A stretch of DNA of 64,000 nt, taken from JABFSM01 sp052389555. GTDB lineage: Bacteria > Gemmatimonadota > Gemmatimonadetes > Gemmatimonadales > GWC2-71-9. The stretch covers positions 1-64,000 of the forward strand of contig JBQTHV010000108.1 of NCBI GenBank assembly GCA_052389555.1, in the 5' to 3' direction. Under the pieces are notes generated by a model, which was not told where the DNA came from, made no database searches, and saw nothing but the letters and a program-made list of their open reading frames with translations. A program made the position numbers and the translations under genes. Shown here piece after piece: positions 25,309 to 34,545 of this stretch; within the stretch, counting starts at the first letter, position 1, and the number at the start of each line of letters is the position of its first letter.

Positions 25309-25370
25309 TTCCCTCTTACCCTCTTACCCTCTTACCGTCTTACCGTCTTACCGTCTTACCGTCCTACCGC
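25309..25370. repeat. Octamer array (CTTACCGT), right arm of an inverted pair
   Basis: Two CTTACCCT units, four CTTACCGT units and CCTACCGC. Complement of the array at 24738-24811. The stop codon of the PP2C gene lies in its last unit. The preceding 25179-25308 is relatively A/T-rich and shows no gene. Confidence 0.9.
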
Positions 25371-26437
25371 CTGAGCACCAAATACACCAGGAGCAACACC
25401 GCGAGTACCACGACCGTGACCACTGCAATCACCGCCGGCGAGCCGCTTCGCCGGGCTGGGGCGGCAGGCGGTCCGGACGTTTCTTCGGATTGGTGGATCA
25501 GTGCCTCTGGCTTACCGCTCGGCGGCTCGGGGTTCGATGGCTCGGCGTTCGGTGGCTCGTCGCCTCGGCGTGGAAGATCGGACTGCGGGTTGTCCGGGGC
25601 AGACGCTGCCGCGGTGCGCAGCCCATCCCCGTCGAATCGGACCGCGACCACCGTGATATTGTCGGGGCCCCCGCGCTCATTGGCAAGCGCTACCAGCCGG
25701 TCGCACACCTGGTCGAGATCGGGAACCTCCTCGACCAGCGTGGCGATCTCCTCGCGCTTGACCTGGCCGGAAAGGCCGTCGCTGCAAATCACCAGCGTAT
25801 CGCCGCGCTGGAGCTCCGTGCGGGTTAGGTCCACCCGGATCCGGGGGTCGGGCCCCAGCGCCTGGAGGATGATGTTGCGACGCTCGCTCTGGGCCGCCTC
25901 TTCCTCAGTCAGCTCGCCCGCATCGACCAGCCGCTGCATCAGCGACTGGTCCTTGGTGAGCTGGGTCGCGACGCCATTCCGGATCAAATAGCCCCGACTA
26001 TCCCCCACCTGGGCCAGATAAAGCGCCCCATCGAGCACTCCCGCGACCGTCGCGGTCGTACCCATGCCCCGTACGTCGGGATGCTCCTGGGCGTACGCAT
26101 GCAAGCGATCGTTGGCCTGTTCGACCGCTTCGCGCAGGCGCTCGGTGAACAGCTCGGGGCTCCGCGCGCCATCGCGACTCCAGTGCTCGGTGAGATAGGT
26201 GACGATGAACTGGGCGGCCATCGAGCTGGCCAGCTCGCCGGCGGCCGCGCCACCCATCCCGTCGGCCACCAGGAACACGCTTCCCCGGTCCCCGACCCGG
26301 TGGGGTCCCCCATTGGCGAGGTCCTTCCCGCCGCTCAGGTCGGCGATCCGGAAGACGTCTTCGTTGTGGTCGCGGGTTTGGCCCGGATCGCTTCGGGCCC
26401 GGACCGTGACGGAGACCGGCGGCGGGCTGGTAGTCAT
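25364..26437 (-). CDS. PP2C-family Ser/Thr phosphatase with C-terminal membrane anchor
   Basis: 357 residues from ATG 26437 (ATGA overlap with the kinase stop). Metal-dependent phosphatase: DHNEDVF (23-29), VADGMGGAAAGE (58-69), GTTATVAG, GDSRGY, CSDGLSG and GGPDNITVV supply the acidic metal ligands. After the domain, a ~70-residue linker built largely from a GGCTCGG-type array (DEPPNAEPSNPEPPSG) leads to a single C-terminal transmembrane helix (AVIAVVTVVVLAVLLL). It should therefore sit on the cytoplasmic face of the membrane and reverse the linked kinase. The upstream in-frame Met 23 codons earlier lies inside the kinase gene and is unlikely. Confidence 0.92.
   Translation of the reverse strand: MTTSPPPVSVTVRARSDPGQTRDHNEDVFRIADLSGGKDLANGGPHRVGDRGSVFLVADGMGGAAAGELASSMAAQFIVTYLTEHWSRDGARSPELFTERLREAVEQANDRLHAYAQEHPDVRGMGTTATVAGVLDGALYLAQVGDSRGYLIRNGVATQLTKDQSLMQRLVDAGELTEEEAAQSERRNIILQALGPDPRIRVDLTRTELQRGDTLVICSDGLSGQVKREEIATLVEEVPDLDQVCDRLVALANERGGPDNITVVAVRFDGDGLRTAAASAPDNPQSDLPRRGDEPPNAEPSNPEPPSGKPEALIHQSEETSGPPAAPARRSGSPAVIAVVTVVVLAVLLLVYLVLRR
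25517..25568. repeat. GGCTCGG-type array inside the PP2C gene
   Basis: GGCGGCTCGG, GGTTCGATGGCTCGG, CGTTCGGTGGCTCG and CGCCTCGG units encode the Pro/Glu/Asn-rich linker. Complement of the CCGAG word family. Confidence 0.75.
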
Positions 26438-27492
26438 CGGGTGTCGGGTCCGGCGAGCCGTCGGCTGGAAGACCCACTGAGCCGCTCCCACAGCCCGCCG
26501 AGCCAACGTCCAGCCGAGCGTCGAGCGCCGAGCGCCGAGCCACCGTCCATAACCCGCACCACGGCGAAAGCAAACTCGCGAACGCTGGCAAACCGTTCAC
26601 CAGGCTCTCGTGCCAGGGCCCGGCTCATGACCGCCTGCAAGCTGGCGGGAAATCCACCGTCCGGCCGGGCCTGGTGCAGGGGACGCGGCGGTTCGGTGAG
26701 TCGTTTGGAGAGCGCGCCGCGCAGGGAACCGCCCTCGAAGGGGAGTAGGCCGGTGATGGCCTCGTAGAACACGAGGGCCAGGCTGTACTGGTCCGATCGC
26801 GCATCCACGCGGGCCCCGGAGAGTTGTTCCGGACTCATGTATTCCGGGGTCCCCACGATGAATCCCGTCCGGGTGACCCCGGATTCCCCTTCGCCCGCGA
26901 TCGCCTTCGCAATGCCGAAGTCAACCAGCTTGACCCTTTCTGCCGATTCACCGCCGGCGGAAACCACCATAATATTGTCCGGCTTGAGATCGCGATGGAC
27001 AATCCCCAGGTCATGCGCGGCTTGCAGTCCCGCAGCGCACTGGCTGAGAAGGGCGGCCGCTCGGGGAACCGGCAGCCGACCAAATTCCGTCAGCAGCGCC
27101 CTCAGGGGCTGCCCCTCAACGTACTCCATGGCCAGGAAAACCAGTCCGTCGGCGGTCAATCCGAAGTCGTACACCGCGCAGACGTTGGGGTGAGAGATCC
27201 GGCTCGCGTTGGTCGCCTCCCGGTTGAAGCGCTTGATGGCTTCGGGATCCTGAGTGAGGTCGCGGCTCAGGATCTTGAGCGCGGAGAGTCTCCCCATCAG
27301 GACGTGCCGGGTGAGATAGACCTCTCCCATGCCGCCTCCGCCGAGCCGACGCTCAATAGCATAGCGCTCGGCGACAACGCGTCCCAGGAGCTCGTCCGGG
27401 TCCGACCCCACCGGCCGAAGGGGGGTCCGATCCTGGGCGCAGAACGCAGCATCTTCGCCGTACTCGGCGCTACAGACGGGGCACACTCGCAC
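26434..27492 (-). CDS. Zinc-ribbon Ser/Thr protein kinase
   Basis: 352 residues from GTG 27492; GTG 27486 also fits. Starts with a zinc-ribbon-like segment (Cys4, Cys7, Cys18; the fourth ligand is not Cys). The kinase domain is complete: glycine loop RLGGGGMGEVYL (49-60), Lys73, HRDLKPDN (166-173), DFG (191-193) and GTPEYMSPEQ (214-223). No transmembrane helix follows; the C-terminal ~40 residues come from a CCGAG array. The frame runs open upstream of 27492, into the divergent amidase gene, and is rejected there. Forms an operon with the PP2C phosphatase. Inferred role: cytoplasmic signalling switch. Confidence 0.92.
   Translation of the reverse strand: MRVCPVCSAEYGEDAAFCAQDRTPLRPVGSDPDELLGRVVAERYAIERRLGGGGMGEVYLTRHVLMGRLSALKILSRDLTQDPEAIKRFNREATNASRISHPNVCAVYDFGLTADGLVFLAMEYVEGQPLRALLTEFGRLPVPRAAALLSQCAAGLQAAHDLGIVHRDLKPDNIMVVSAGGESAERVKLVDFGIAKAIAGEGESGVTRTGFIVGTPEYMSPEQLSGARVDARSDQYSLALVFYEAITGLLPFEGGSLRGALSKRLTEPPRPLHQARPDGGFPASLQAVMSRALAREPGERFASVREFAFAVVRVMDGGSALGARRSAGRWLGGLWERLSGSSSRRLAGPDTR
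26493..26549. repeat. CCGAG-type array in the kinase 3' end
   Basis: Units CCGCCGAG, CCAACGTC, CAGCCGAG, CGTCGAGC, GCCGAGCG and CCGAGCC encode the kinase tail (GSALGARRSAGRWLGG); ends beside an ATAACCCGC near-copy of the dispersed 9-mer. Confidence 0.75.
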
Positions 27493-27571
27493 GCCAGCAA
27501 TCCTTGAATCGGTCCCGAAATAGAGGCCGCGATCGGTTCCGGCGCAATGGAGGTGTTGATAGTTTCCTCCT

Positions 27572-29569
27572 ATGCAACGGAGCGCGTGGATCGCCGCGGT
27601 TCTCCTCGCCGGGTGCGCCCGTCCGCCCGGGCCGGAAGTCATTGCCCCACAACCCGAGCGTCCCGCCCTCGACATCCCTGGGGAAACCACGGCTCCAGGC
27701 CGGCTACCCCCCGTGCCGGAGTCCCGGGGCCCGCTCCGCATTCGGGTGGTGTATCCGGATTCCCTCGCCCGGGTGGATATCCGGGATTCCAGTTTCATCT
27801 TCGGCTCGGTGGGCGATGGTACCGCCATCCTCACCATCAACGGCCAGTCGGTGCCAGTCGCGGCGAACGGGGCGTGGCTTGCCTGGCTGCCTTTTGCCGG
27901 TGACAGTGTGATCAGCTTTGCGATCGCGGCCCGGACCGCAACCGACTCGGCAACACTCTTATATCGGGTGCGCCGCTCTTCCCGGTTCACTCCGGCGCCA
28001 GGGCAAGCGCTCTGGATCGACACGACCAGCTTCTCGCCGCGAGGACGGGTATGGTGGCCTCGGGATGAATTCCTACCGTTGTCGGTGCGCGCCAGCGAGG
28101 ACGCGAATCTACGGCTCGCGCTCCCGAGCGGCACCGTGATCACTCTGTCGGCAGACTCGGTGGCCGAGGATGTCGCTGAGGGTATTCGGGCCTTCGACCG
28201 CGAGGTCGCGAATCTCGCGCGTCCGGTCCGGGCGGACCGCTATCGTACCATGCTGCGCGGCATAACGCTCGGCGACGCGGGGCCGCTCTTCGATACCATC
28301 CTGCCGTCCGGCCGCCCTGCCGTCCTGCCACCAACGGGGCCGCCGAGCCGCCGAGCCGTCCAGCCGTCCAGCCGTCCAGCCCTCGAGCTTCTTGCCATCA
28401 GAGGACGTGACACCGTCCGTGCCGTCTGGCCCCTGACCCTCGCGCTTCTCGACTCCACTCCGATCGCGGTGACGCTCAACGACGATCGCGAACGCCGCGG
28501 CGGCACCGATCGGCTCACGATGGGAAGAACCACGCCGGGCGGCACCTATACCTGGTTCTTTCCAACCGGGACTCGCGGCCGCGTGTCAGGGCGGATCAAC
28601 GGTGACCTCCGCCTCGCTCTCTCCCGGCGGAGCGACGCCTGGGTCTCCGCTGCCGAAGCTCTGCCGAGCCCCGGACCAACGACCGCGGTGGTTGGTTCAA
28701 TCACCCTGACGCCAAACCCGGACCGGGTGATCGCGCGGATACCGGTTGGGGTACGCCTGCCGTTTCAGGTCCACGAGGAGGAACGCGCGCTCACGATCGT
28801 GTTGTATGGGGCGCGCTCCGACGTGAATTGGCTTCGGTACGGGCCGGCTGATCCACTGGTGCGATTGGCTATCACCCGGCAAACGAGTGCCGACGAGTTG
28901 GAGCTTCGTTTCGACCTCAGCACCCCGGTCTGGGGATACCGGACTGAGTGGGACGGCACCGACCTGCTGTTTGCGATCCGAAGGCCGCCGCGCCTGGACC
29001 GGAGCAATGTGCTGGCCGGCATGACGGTCGTGGTCGATCCGGGGCACCCGCCAATCGGTGCCACCGGGCCGACCGGGCTTACCGAGGCCGAGGCCAATCT
29101 CGCGATCGCGCAGGTCCTGGTCGGGCTGTTGGCGCGGGAGGGGGCTCACCCGATCCTAACCCGCACCGACATGCGCCCGCTCGACCTCTGGCCGCGGGTC
29201 CGCCTGGCCGACAGCCTCAACGCCCAGCTCCTGGTCTCCATCCACAACAATGCGCTGCCCGACGGCATCAATCCGTTCACCAACAACGGGCCGAGTGTGT
29301 TCTACCACCACCCTCGCGCGTTACCGCTGGCCCGGGCCATTCAGTCCCGATTCGTCGGGCGCTTCGGGCTGCGCGATCTCGGCGTGGGACGGGCGGATCT
29401 CGCGCTCGCGCGTCCCACCTGGATGCCAGCCGTGCTGACCGAAGGTCTGTTCCTGATGATTCCGGAGCAGGAGGCTGCCCTGGCCCAGTCCGAGGGGCAA
29501 CGCCTTTATGCGCTTGCCGTGCTCGAGGGAATTCGCCAGTTCCTCGAGCAGGTGCGGGATGCCCGATGA
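27572..29569 (+). CDS. N-acetylmuramoyl-L-alanine amidase (Amidase_3), lipoprotein
   Basis: 665 residues. A short lipoprotein signal (MQRSAWIAAVLLAGC, Cys15) places it on a membrane facing the periplasm. The C-terminal ~190 residues are a zinc amidase that cuts peptides off peptidoglycan: His492 in VVVDPGHPP, Glu507 in TEAEANLA, His558 in SIHNN and Glu624 in LTEGLFLM. The long N-terminal part (AMIN-like beta domains) may bind the wall. Residues ~245-270 are a repeat-encoded Pro/Ser/Arg insert (28301-28383). Diverges from the kinase across 79 bases. Its stop overlaps the next gene (ATGA). One CCTAACCCG copy at 29155. Confidence 0.92.
   Translation: MQRSAWIAAVLLAGCARPPGPEVIAPQPERPALDIPGETTAPGRLPPVPESRGPLRIRVVYPDSLARVDIRDSSFIFGSVGDGTAILTINGQSVPVAANGAWLAWLPFAGDSVISFAIAARTATDSATLLYRVRRSSRFTPAPGQALWIDTTSFSPRGRVWWPRDEFLPLSVRASEDANLRLALPSGTVITLSADSVAEDVAEGIRAFDREVANLARPVRADRYRTMLRGITLGDAGPLFDTILPSGRPAVLPPTGPPSRRAVQPSSRPALELLAIRGRDTVRAVWPLTLALLDSTPIAVTLNDDRERRGGTDRLTMGRTTPGGTYTWFFPTGTRGRVSGRINGDLRLALSRRSDAWVSAAEALPSPGPTTAVVGSITLTPNPDRVIARIPVGVRLPFQVHEEERALTIVLYGARSDVNWLRYGPADPLVRLAITRQTSADELELRFDLSTPVWGYRTEWDGTDLLFAIRRPPRLDRSNVLAGMTVVVDPGHPPIGATGPTGLTEAEANLAIAQVLVGLLAREGAHPILTRTDMRPLDLWPRVRLADSLNAQLLVSIHNNALPDGINPFTNNGPSVFYHHPRALPLARAIQSRFVGRFGLRDLGVGRADLALARPTWMPAVLTEGLFLMIPEQEAALAQSEGQRLYALAVLEGIRQFLEQVRDAR
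28301..28383. repeat. Octamer arrays inside the amidase gene
   Basis: CTGCCGTCCGGCCG, CCTGCCGTCCTG, two CCGAGCCG units and three CCAGCCGT units in a row. Read in frame as SGRPAVLPPTGPPSRRAVQP. Same words as at 60751-60774 and 20524-20592. Confidence 0.85.
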
Positions 29570-31830
29570 CCCAGAGGACGGCAGGACGGCAGGACAGCAG
29601 GACGGCAGGACCGCTTGGCGGCTCGGGGGCTCGGCACTCGGTGTTGCTGGTTACCCGGTTCGCCCGGTTCACCCGGTTCGCCCCGTTCGTCCTGTTCGCA
29701 AACCTCAGCGCCCAGCCGCCGGAAGAACGAAAGGCCATCGAGGCGTTTCGCGACACGCTCCTTACGGTGAGTGATACGGTTGTGCTGCAAGAGCGGGAAG
29801 CCCTCCTGCTCCGTTCATCTCAGCGGCTCCGGAACGACCCCGCCTTTCACCTCCTCATCGGTCACCTTGCGCTTCGTCGAGGCGAACTCGGCGGCACGAG
29901 CCACCTCGACGAGGCGGCGGCCGAGTTTCGCTGGGCCGCCGCGCTTGCCCCGCGATGGCCTTACGCCTGGCTCGGCCTCGGCACCGCCGAATTCACGCTG
30001 GGTAGCCGACTTTCCGAGCCGGGAGGTGCGACTGCTCGCGAAGCGCGCTCGCGAGACGCCTACTCGCGAGCGGGGCAGGCGTTTGCGCGAGCCGTGCTTC
30101 TCGAACCTGGCTTCGCGCCCCGCTTGGAAGCGCTCGCCCGCCGCGCGGTGCGCGAGAAATCTCCCGAACGCGCCGCCGTCGTTCGGAGTGCTTTCGAACG
30201 CGCGGTCAGCACCACCCGGACCCCGGTTCCCCGGCTCCTGCTTGCCCTGGGTCGGGTCCAGCGGGAGCTGGACGATTCCAGCGCTTTGACAACGCTCGCG
30301 CGGTATCTCTCGATTCAGGATAATCCCGCGGTGGGGCTCATCGAGTTGGGGCGGGCCCTGCTCCTGCGCGGTGATCCAAGCGGTGCGGCGAGATACTTGG
30401 CCGGCGCCGGCAGCGACGATCCGCAGGCCACCGCGGAGTATCGGGCCGATTTGGCTCCGATCGCGACTGACTGGGAGCTTGCCGAGTTCGATCGCCGGCG
30501 CGGATGGATGCGAGCGGAGCTGGTGCGCCGGTTCTGGACTGCACGGGACCGACTCGAGCTGCGCCGCGACGGGGAGCGCCTTGCCGAGCACCTTCGGCGT
30601 CTGCGCGTGGCCCAGCGGGAATTCCTTGTCGTCATGGCAGACAGCACCACGCGGCTCGACGATCGCGGCCGGGTATTCGTGCGCCACGGCAAGCCGGACG
30701 AGCGGGCAAGCTTCACCTGGGTCGGCATCCCTCCCAATGAATCGTGGCGATATCGCCGGGGCGGGGAAGGTCCCGACCTCGTCCTGCATTTCGTGTCGCG
30801 ACAAGCCCAGAATGATTACCGGTTGGTCGAGAGCGTGCTGGACGTGCCAGTAGTCCAAAACCTGCCGACCGAAGCTCTGTTTCGGTCCCGCTGGACTCTC
30901 GCGCCGGTCTACCGGCAGCCGGGAGCCCAACGGAGCCGGCTCGCTCCGGATATCCTAACCCGCGAGCGCGCGCTGGGCAGGTACGGCATCCGGGTCGCCA
31001 CCGGATCCGACCGGTATCCGTTGCGGTTTGCCCGGGAGCTCGAGGCGTGGGGAGCCATGCTGGTGGCGGGTGGGAGTGGGGCGCAGCCCGCGATTCAGGT
31101 GGTGTTCGCGATCCCCGACTCTTTGCTCGGAACGCCGGGTGCGGAACCGCCGAGCCGCCGAGCCGCCGAGTCGTCTGTTCGCGTCCGCTTCATCGCGCTC
31201 GACCTCGCCGGAAACGTGGTGGCTTCGGCGGACTCGACGGTCCGGCCCGAAGCGGTGGAATATCCGGGAGAAGGTCGCGCCCTCGGGGGCCGCATCGCGG
31301 TCCCGGTGCGGCCCGGCCGCCTGGTTGCCCATGCCGCGATTCAGTATCGCGAGGGCGGGTCAGCCTTCGGAATCGATACGCTTTCAGTGCCTTCACCGGG
31401 CGCCGGGGAGCTTGCCCTGGGCGATCTGTTGCTCGGCTCCCCGGAGCAGGGCCTGGACGTTCCTCTGGGAGACGGGAGCAGGTTCGCACTCGCCCCTGCC
31501 GCGCTGATTCGCCAATCTCAAGACCTGCACATCGCCACCGAGATCTTCGGTCTTCTGCCTGGCGGTCAGGCGAACCTCCGGATCTATGTTGCCCCACGAG
31601 ATCGCCTCCAGCCGGTCGAACCGGAGGTGCTCAAGTGGCGGCCGGTTCCGGGGAACCGGGGAGCGGCCGCGATCAATCGCGGTGCCAGTTCGGGTCCCAT
31701 CGTTTCGTGGAGAACGGTCTTGCCATCACGGGAGCTCAGTCCGGGGTTCTGGGCACTGGCGGTGGTGGTGCGGGATGGTGCGGGACGGGAAGTCCGGCGG
31801 GAGGCCCGGCTGGTGGTAGTGGAGCCCTGA
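29566..31830 (+). CDS. Secreted TPR / GWxTD-like domain protein
   Basis: 754 residues from ATG 29566 (overlaps the amidase stop). The first ~50 residues are encoded by two arrays: a GGACGGCA array, then a CCGGTTCGCC array that yields the hydrophobic run FARFTRFAPFVLFANLSAQ, a plausible signal peptide with cleavage at LSA-Q. Residues ~80-300 look like TPR helices (LIGHLALRRGELGG, YAWLGLGTAEFTLG, AFARAVLLEPGFAPRLEALA). The middle has GRVFVRHGKPDERASFTW and PNESWRYRR, the pattern of GWxTD-domain proteins seen in Gemmatimonadota and Acidobacteriota. Beta-rich C terminus. Function unknown; probably periplasmic or cell-surface. CCTAACCCG at 30954. Confidence 0.75.
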   Translation: MTQRTAGRQDSRTAGPLGGSGARHSVLLVTRFARFTRFAPFVLFANLSAQPPEERKAIEAFRDTLLTVSDTVVLQEREALLLRSSQRLRNDPAFHLLIGHLALRRGELGGTSHLDEAAAEFRWAAALAPRWPYAWLGLGTAEFTLGSRLSEPGGATAREARSRDAYSRAGQAFARAVLLEPGFAPRLEALARRAVREKSPERAAVVRSAFERAVSTTRTPVPRLLLALGRVQRELDDSSALTTLARYLSIQDNPAVGLIELGRALLLRGDPSGAARYLAGAGSDDPQATAEYRADLAPIATDWELAEFDRRRGWMRAELVRRFWTARDRLELRRDGERLAEHLRRLRVAQREFLVVMADSTTRLDDRGRVFVRHGKPDERASFTWVGIPPNESWRYRRGGEGPDLVLHFVSRQAQNDYRLVESVLDVPVVQNLPTEALFRSRWTLAPVYRQPGAQRSRLAPDILTRERALGRYGIRVATGSDRYPLRFARELEAWGAMLVAGGSGAQPAIQVVFAIPDSLLGTPGAEPPSRRAAESSVRVRFIALDLAGNVVASADSTVRPEAVEYPGEGRALGGRIAVPVRPGRLVAHAAIQYREGGSAFGIDTLSVPSPGAGELALGDLLLGSPEQGLDVPLGDGSRFALAPAALIRQSQDLHIATEIFGLLPGGQANLRIYVAPRDRLQPVEPEVLKWRPVPGNRGAAAINRGASSGPIVSWRTVLPSRELSPGFWALAVVVRDGAGREVRREARLVVVEP
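29572..29702. repeat. GGACGGCA and CCGGTTCGCC arrays forming a gene's 5' end
   Basis: 29572-29622 has five GGACGGCA-like units; 29645-29702 has six units of the form CCGGTTCGC/CCGGTTCAC. Both are inside the coding frame that starts at 29566. Confidence 0.85.
31144..31175. repeat. CCGAGCCG array inside the GWxTD-like gene
   Basis: Three CCGAGCCG units, in frame as EPPSRRAAES, between two beta domains. Confidence 0.8.
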
Positions 31831-31887
31831 TCAGATTTGTGATGTGCACGACTGATTTTCGCGTCGTTCCTTGAAATCCGGAGCGGA

Positions 31888-31916
31888 TTGTCACAGCCCC
31901 GTCACGATCCTAATTT
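31888..31916 (+). promoter_or_regulatory. Candidate promoter of nrdJ
   Basis: TTGTCA (31888-31893), a 17-base spacer and TAATTT (31911-31916), about 100 bases before the nrdJ ATG. The whole gap 31831-32016 is less GC-rich at its start. I looked for and did not see a cobalamin riboswitch. Confidence 0.4.
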
Positions 31917-32016
31917 GAGCTTCCCCAACGCCCCGCGGGAGCGAGCCCGCGCCGAGCCGCGGGATGAGCCGCCCAGCTTCGTCATTACATTTCAGACCCG
32001 GATAAGAGGAAGACCC

Positions 32017-34542
32017 ATGGGAACTGCTCCGCCGCGGGTTCCGCTGCAGCTTTCGCCTAACGCGATCACCGTTCTCGAAAAGCGCTACCTGGTGCGCGAC
32101 GAGTCCGGGAAGCCGGTCGAGACCCCGGCCGAGCTTTTTGTGCGGGTAGCCCGGACCGTCGCGGAACCGGACCGGCAGTACGGCGCCAGCGAAGGCGCGG
32201 TCGAGCAGCTCACCGAGGCATTCTACGGTTTGATGGCGCAGCGGCAGTTCATGCCCAACAGTCCGACGCTGATGAATGCGGGCCGGCCGCTGGGGCAGCT
32301 CTCCGCGTGCTTTGTCCTGCCCGTAGATGATGCGCTCTCCAACGGGCGCAGCGGAATCTACGATACCCTGACGGCGATGGCGCTGGTGCACCAGTCAGGT
32401 GGCGGGACCGGGTTCAGCTTCTCGAAACTGCGGCCCAAGAACGACATCGTGCGCTCGACGATGGGGGTCGCCTCGGGACCGGTCTCTTTCATGTCGCTGT
32501 TCGACGCGTCGACCGACGTGGTGAAGCAGGGGGGGACCCGCCGCGGTGCCAACATGGGGATCCTGCGGGTCGATCATCCCGACATCCTCGATTTCATCAC
32601 CTGCAAGGACGACACCACCAAGATCACCAACTTCAACATTTCGGTCGCGGTGACCGACGCGTTCATGGAGGCGCTCGAAGCGGGAGCCGACTACGAGCTG
32701 ATCCATCCTAACACGCGAAAGCCGGTGGGCCGCCTGTCGGCCCGGCTGGTGTGGGAGAAGATCATTCAGGGGGCCTGGAAGACCGGCGAGCCCGGGGTGT
32801 TCTTCATCGACCGCGCCAACGCGGTCAACCCGGTACCGCACCTGGGCGGCTACGAGGCCACCAATCCGTGCGGCGAGCAGCCGCTCCTGCCCTACGATGT
32901 GTGCAATCTGGGCTCGATCAATCTCGGGGTGTTCGTCCAGGGCGACGACCTCGACTGGGACGCCTTGCGGCGCGCCGTTCATCTCTCGACCCATTTCCTC
33001 GAGAACGTCATCGACGCCAACAGCTATCCGTTGCCGGAGATCACCTCCCTGGCGCAGCGGATTCGCCGGATTGGGCTCGGGGTCATGGGCCTGGCCGACG
33101 CATTGGTTCGGCTCGGGGTGCCCTACGACTCCGAGGAGGCGGTCGCGCTGGGCCGCCAGATCCAGCGCTTCGTGGATGACGAGGCGAAGACCGAATCGGA
33201 GCGGCTGGCCGGCATCCGGGGACCGTTCCCCGAATGGGAGCGAAGTATCTGGGGTCCGGATGCGACCTGCGCCCGAGATCCGCAAGGCCGGCGGATCCGC
33301 CCGATGCGGCGCCTGCGCAACTGCAACGTGACGACGGTGGCGCCCACCGGGACGATCTCGATCATCGCGGGCTGCAGTTCGGGGATCGAACCGCTCTTCG
33401 CCGTCGCGTTCATGCGCCACCAGGCGGGCGTACTCATGCCCGATGTGAATGAAGACTTCGTGCGGGTCGCGAAGGAGGAGGGATGGTACTCCGAGGAGCT
33501 GATGCGTTCCACCGCCGAGACCGGCCATGCCGGGTTCCCCGAGGTGCCGGAGGGGTGGCAGCGCGTGTTCGTCACTGCCAATGAGATCAAACCGGAATGG
33601 CACGTCCGGATGCAGGCCGCCTTCCAGGAGTTCAACGACTCCGCGATCTCCAAGACCGTGAATTTCGCGAGAGATGCCACCGAGGCCGACGTGGAGCAGA
33701 TCTATCGACTGGCCCACGCGCTGGGGTGCAAGGGAGTAACCGTCTATCGCGATGGCAGCCGGGAGATGCAGGTGCTCTCGGCCGGCAAGACCGCTCAGCA
33801 GGTCCAGGAGGCGGCGCTTCGCAGCGGTCGCGCCGAGGTCCGCTCCGACCTGGTCGAGGTCCTGGCTACCGGCACGACCAGCGAGCGCCGGGCTGTCGCG
33901 GCCGACATCGCCGGCGAGTTGGCTGAGCTTCGCGCCGAGAACGAGCGACTGCGGCGGCAGGTTCACGAGCTCGAATCGGAGACGCTCCAGCGGCGCCAGA
34001 AGCGGAGTCGGCCCGAGCTCCTCCGCGGCACCACCCGCCGCCTGGAGACCCCGCTCGGCACGCTGTATGTGACGATCACCGAAGACGACAAGGGCCAGCC
34101 GTTCGAGGTCTTCATGACGCTCGGCAAGGCAGGCGGAGCGATCATGGCCGACGTCGAGGCGATGGGTCGGCTTATCTCCCTCGCGCTGCGTTCCGGGATT
34201 CCGATTCGCGAGATCTACCGCCAGCTCCGCGGAATCAGCTCCGACAAGGTGCTGGGCCTCGGGCCGGCCAAGGTGATGTCGGTCCCCGACGCGGTCGGCA
34301 TTGCCCTCGAGCGCTACATGGCCGAGAAGCAGGGGGTGCAGGGCGAATTGCTGCCCTCGCACGATCCCAGCGCCACCGAGCCGATGGCGGTTACCCAGCC
34401 GGTCGTGCGCAGCAACGAGCAGATGCTCCTCACCGGATTGGCCGAGGCGCTGGTAGGCTCCTGTCCCGACTGCAGCTCGCAGCTCGAGTTCTCGGAGGGC
34501 TGCGTGAAATGTCCCGTCTGCGGGTATTCCGAGTGTGGTTGA
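32017..34542 (+). CDS. nrdJ: Vitamin B12-dependent (class II) ribonucleotide reductase
   Basis: 841 residues from ATG 32017, preceded by AAGAGGAAG. Reduces ribonucleotides with an adenosylcobalamin-derived thiyl radical, so needs no oxygen. Catalytic residues: Cys98 (SACFV) and Cys296 (YDVCNLGS) as the reducing pair, Asn283-x-Cys285-x-Glu287 (NPCGEQ) at the active site, and PTGTISIIAGCSSGIEP. A coiled-coil stretch (~635-665) and a C-terminal domain with four Cys in two pairs (CPDC, CPVC) follow, the latter probably a redox tail or zinc ribbon. No ATP-cone seen at the N terminus. An upstream in-frame ATG at 31888 overlaps the putative promoter and is rejected. Confidence 0.95.
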   Translation: MGTAPPRVPLQLSPNAITVLEKRYLVRDESGKPVETPAELFVRVARTVAEPDRQYGASEGAVEQLTEAFYGLMAQRQFMPNSPTLMNAGRPLGQLSACFVLPVDDALSNGRSGIYDTLTAMALVHQSGGGTGFSFSKLRPKNDIVRSTMGVASGPVSFMSLFDASTDVVKQGGTRRGANMGILRVDHPDILDFITCKDDTTKITNFNISVAVTDAFMEALEAGADYELIHPNTRKPVGRLSARLVWEKIIQGAWKTGEPGVFFIDRANAVNPVPHLGGYEATNPCGEQPLLPYDVCNLGSINLGVFVQGDDLDWDALRRAVHLSTHFLENVIDANSYPLPEITSLAQRIRRIGLGVMGLADALVRLGVPYDSEEAVALGRQIQRFVDDEAKTESERLAGIRGPFPEWERSIWGPDATCARDPQGRRIRPMRRLRNCNVTTVAPTGTISIIAGCSSGIEPLFAVAFMRHQAGVLMPDVNEDFVRVAKEEGWYSEELMRSTAETGHAGFPEVPEGWQRVFVTANEIKPEWHVRMQAAFQEFNDSAISKTVNFARDATEADVEQIYRLAHALGCKGVTVYRDGSREMQVLSAGKTAQQVQEAALRSGRAEVRSDLVEVLATGTTSERRAVAADIAGELAELRAENERLRRQVHELESETLQRRQKRSRPELLRGTTRRLETPLGTLYVTITEDDKGQPFEVFMTLGKAGGAIMADVEAMGRLISLALRSGIPIREIYRQLRGISSDKVLGLGPAKVMSVPDAVGIALERYMAEKQGVQGELLPSHDPSATEPMAVTQPVVRSNEQMLLTGLAEALVGSCPDCSSQLEFSEGCVKCPVCGYSECG

Positions 34543-34545
34543 TGA

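Noticed and set aside
24738..25370. CRISPR array
   Set aside because: Units of 8 bases with no unique spacers; no cas genes.
31831..32016. Cobalamin riboswitch before nrdJ
   Set aside because: No B12-box-like sequence seen, and a B12-dependent enzyme would not be expected to be shut off by B12.
32395..34362. 655-codon minus-strand open frame opposite nrdJ
   Set aside because: Arg/His/Pro-rich shadow with no recognised domain, fully inside a conserved enzyme gene.
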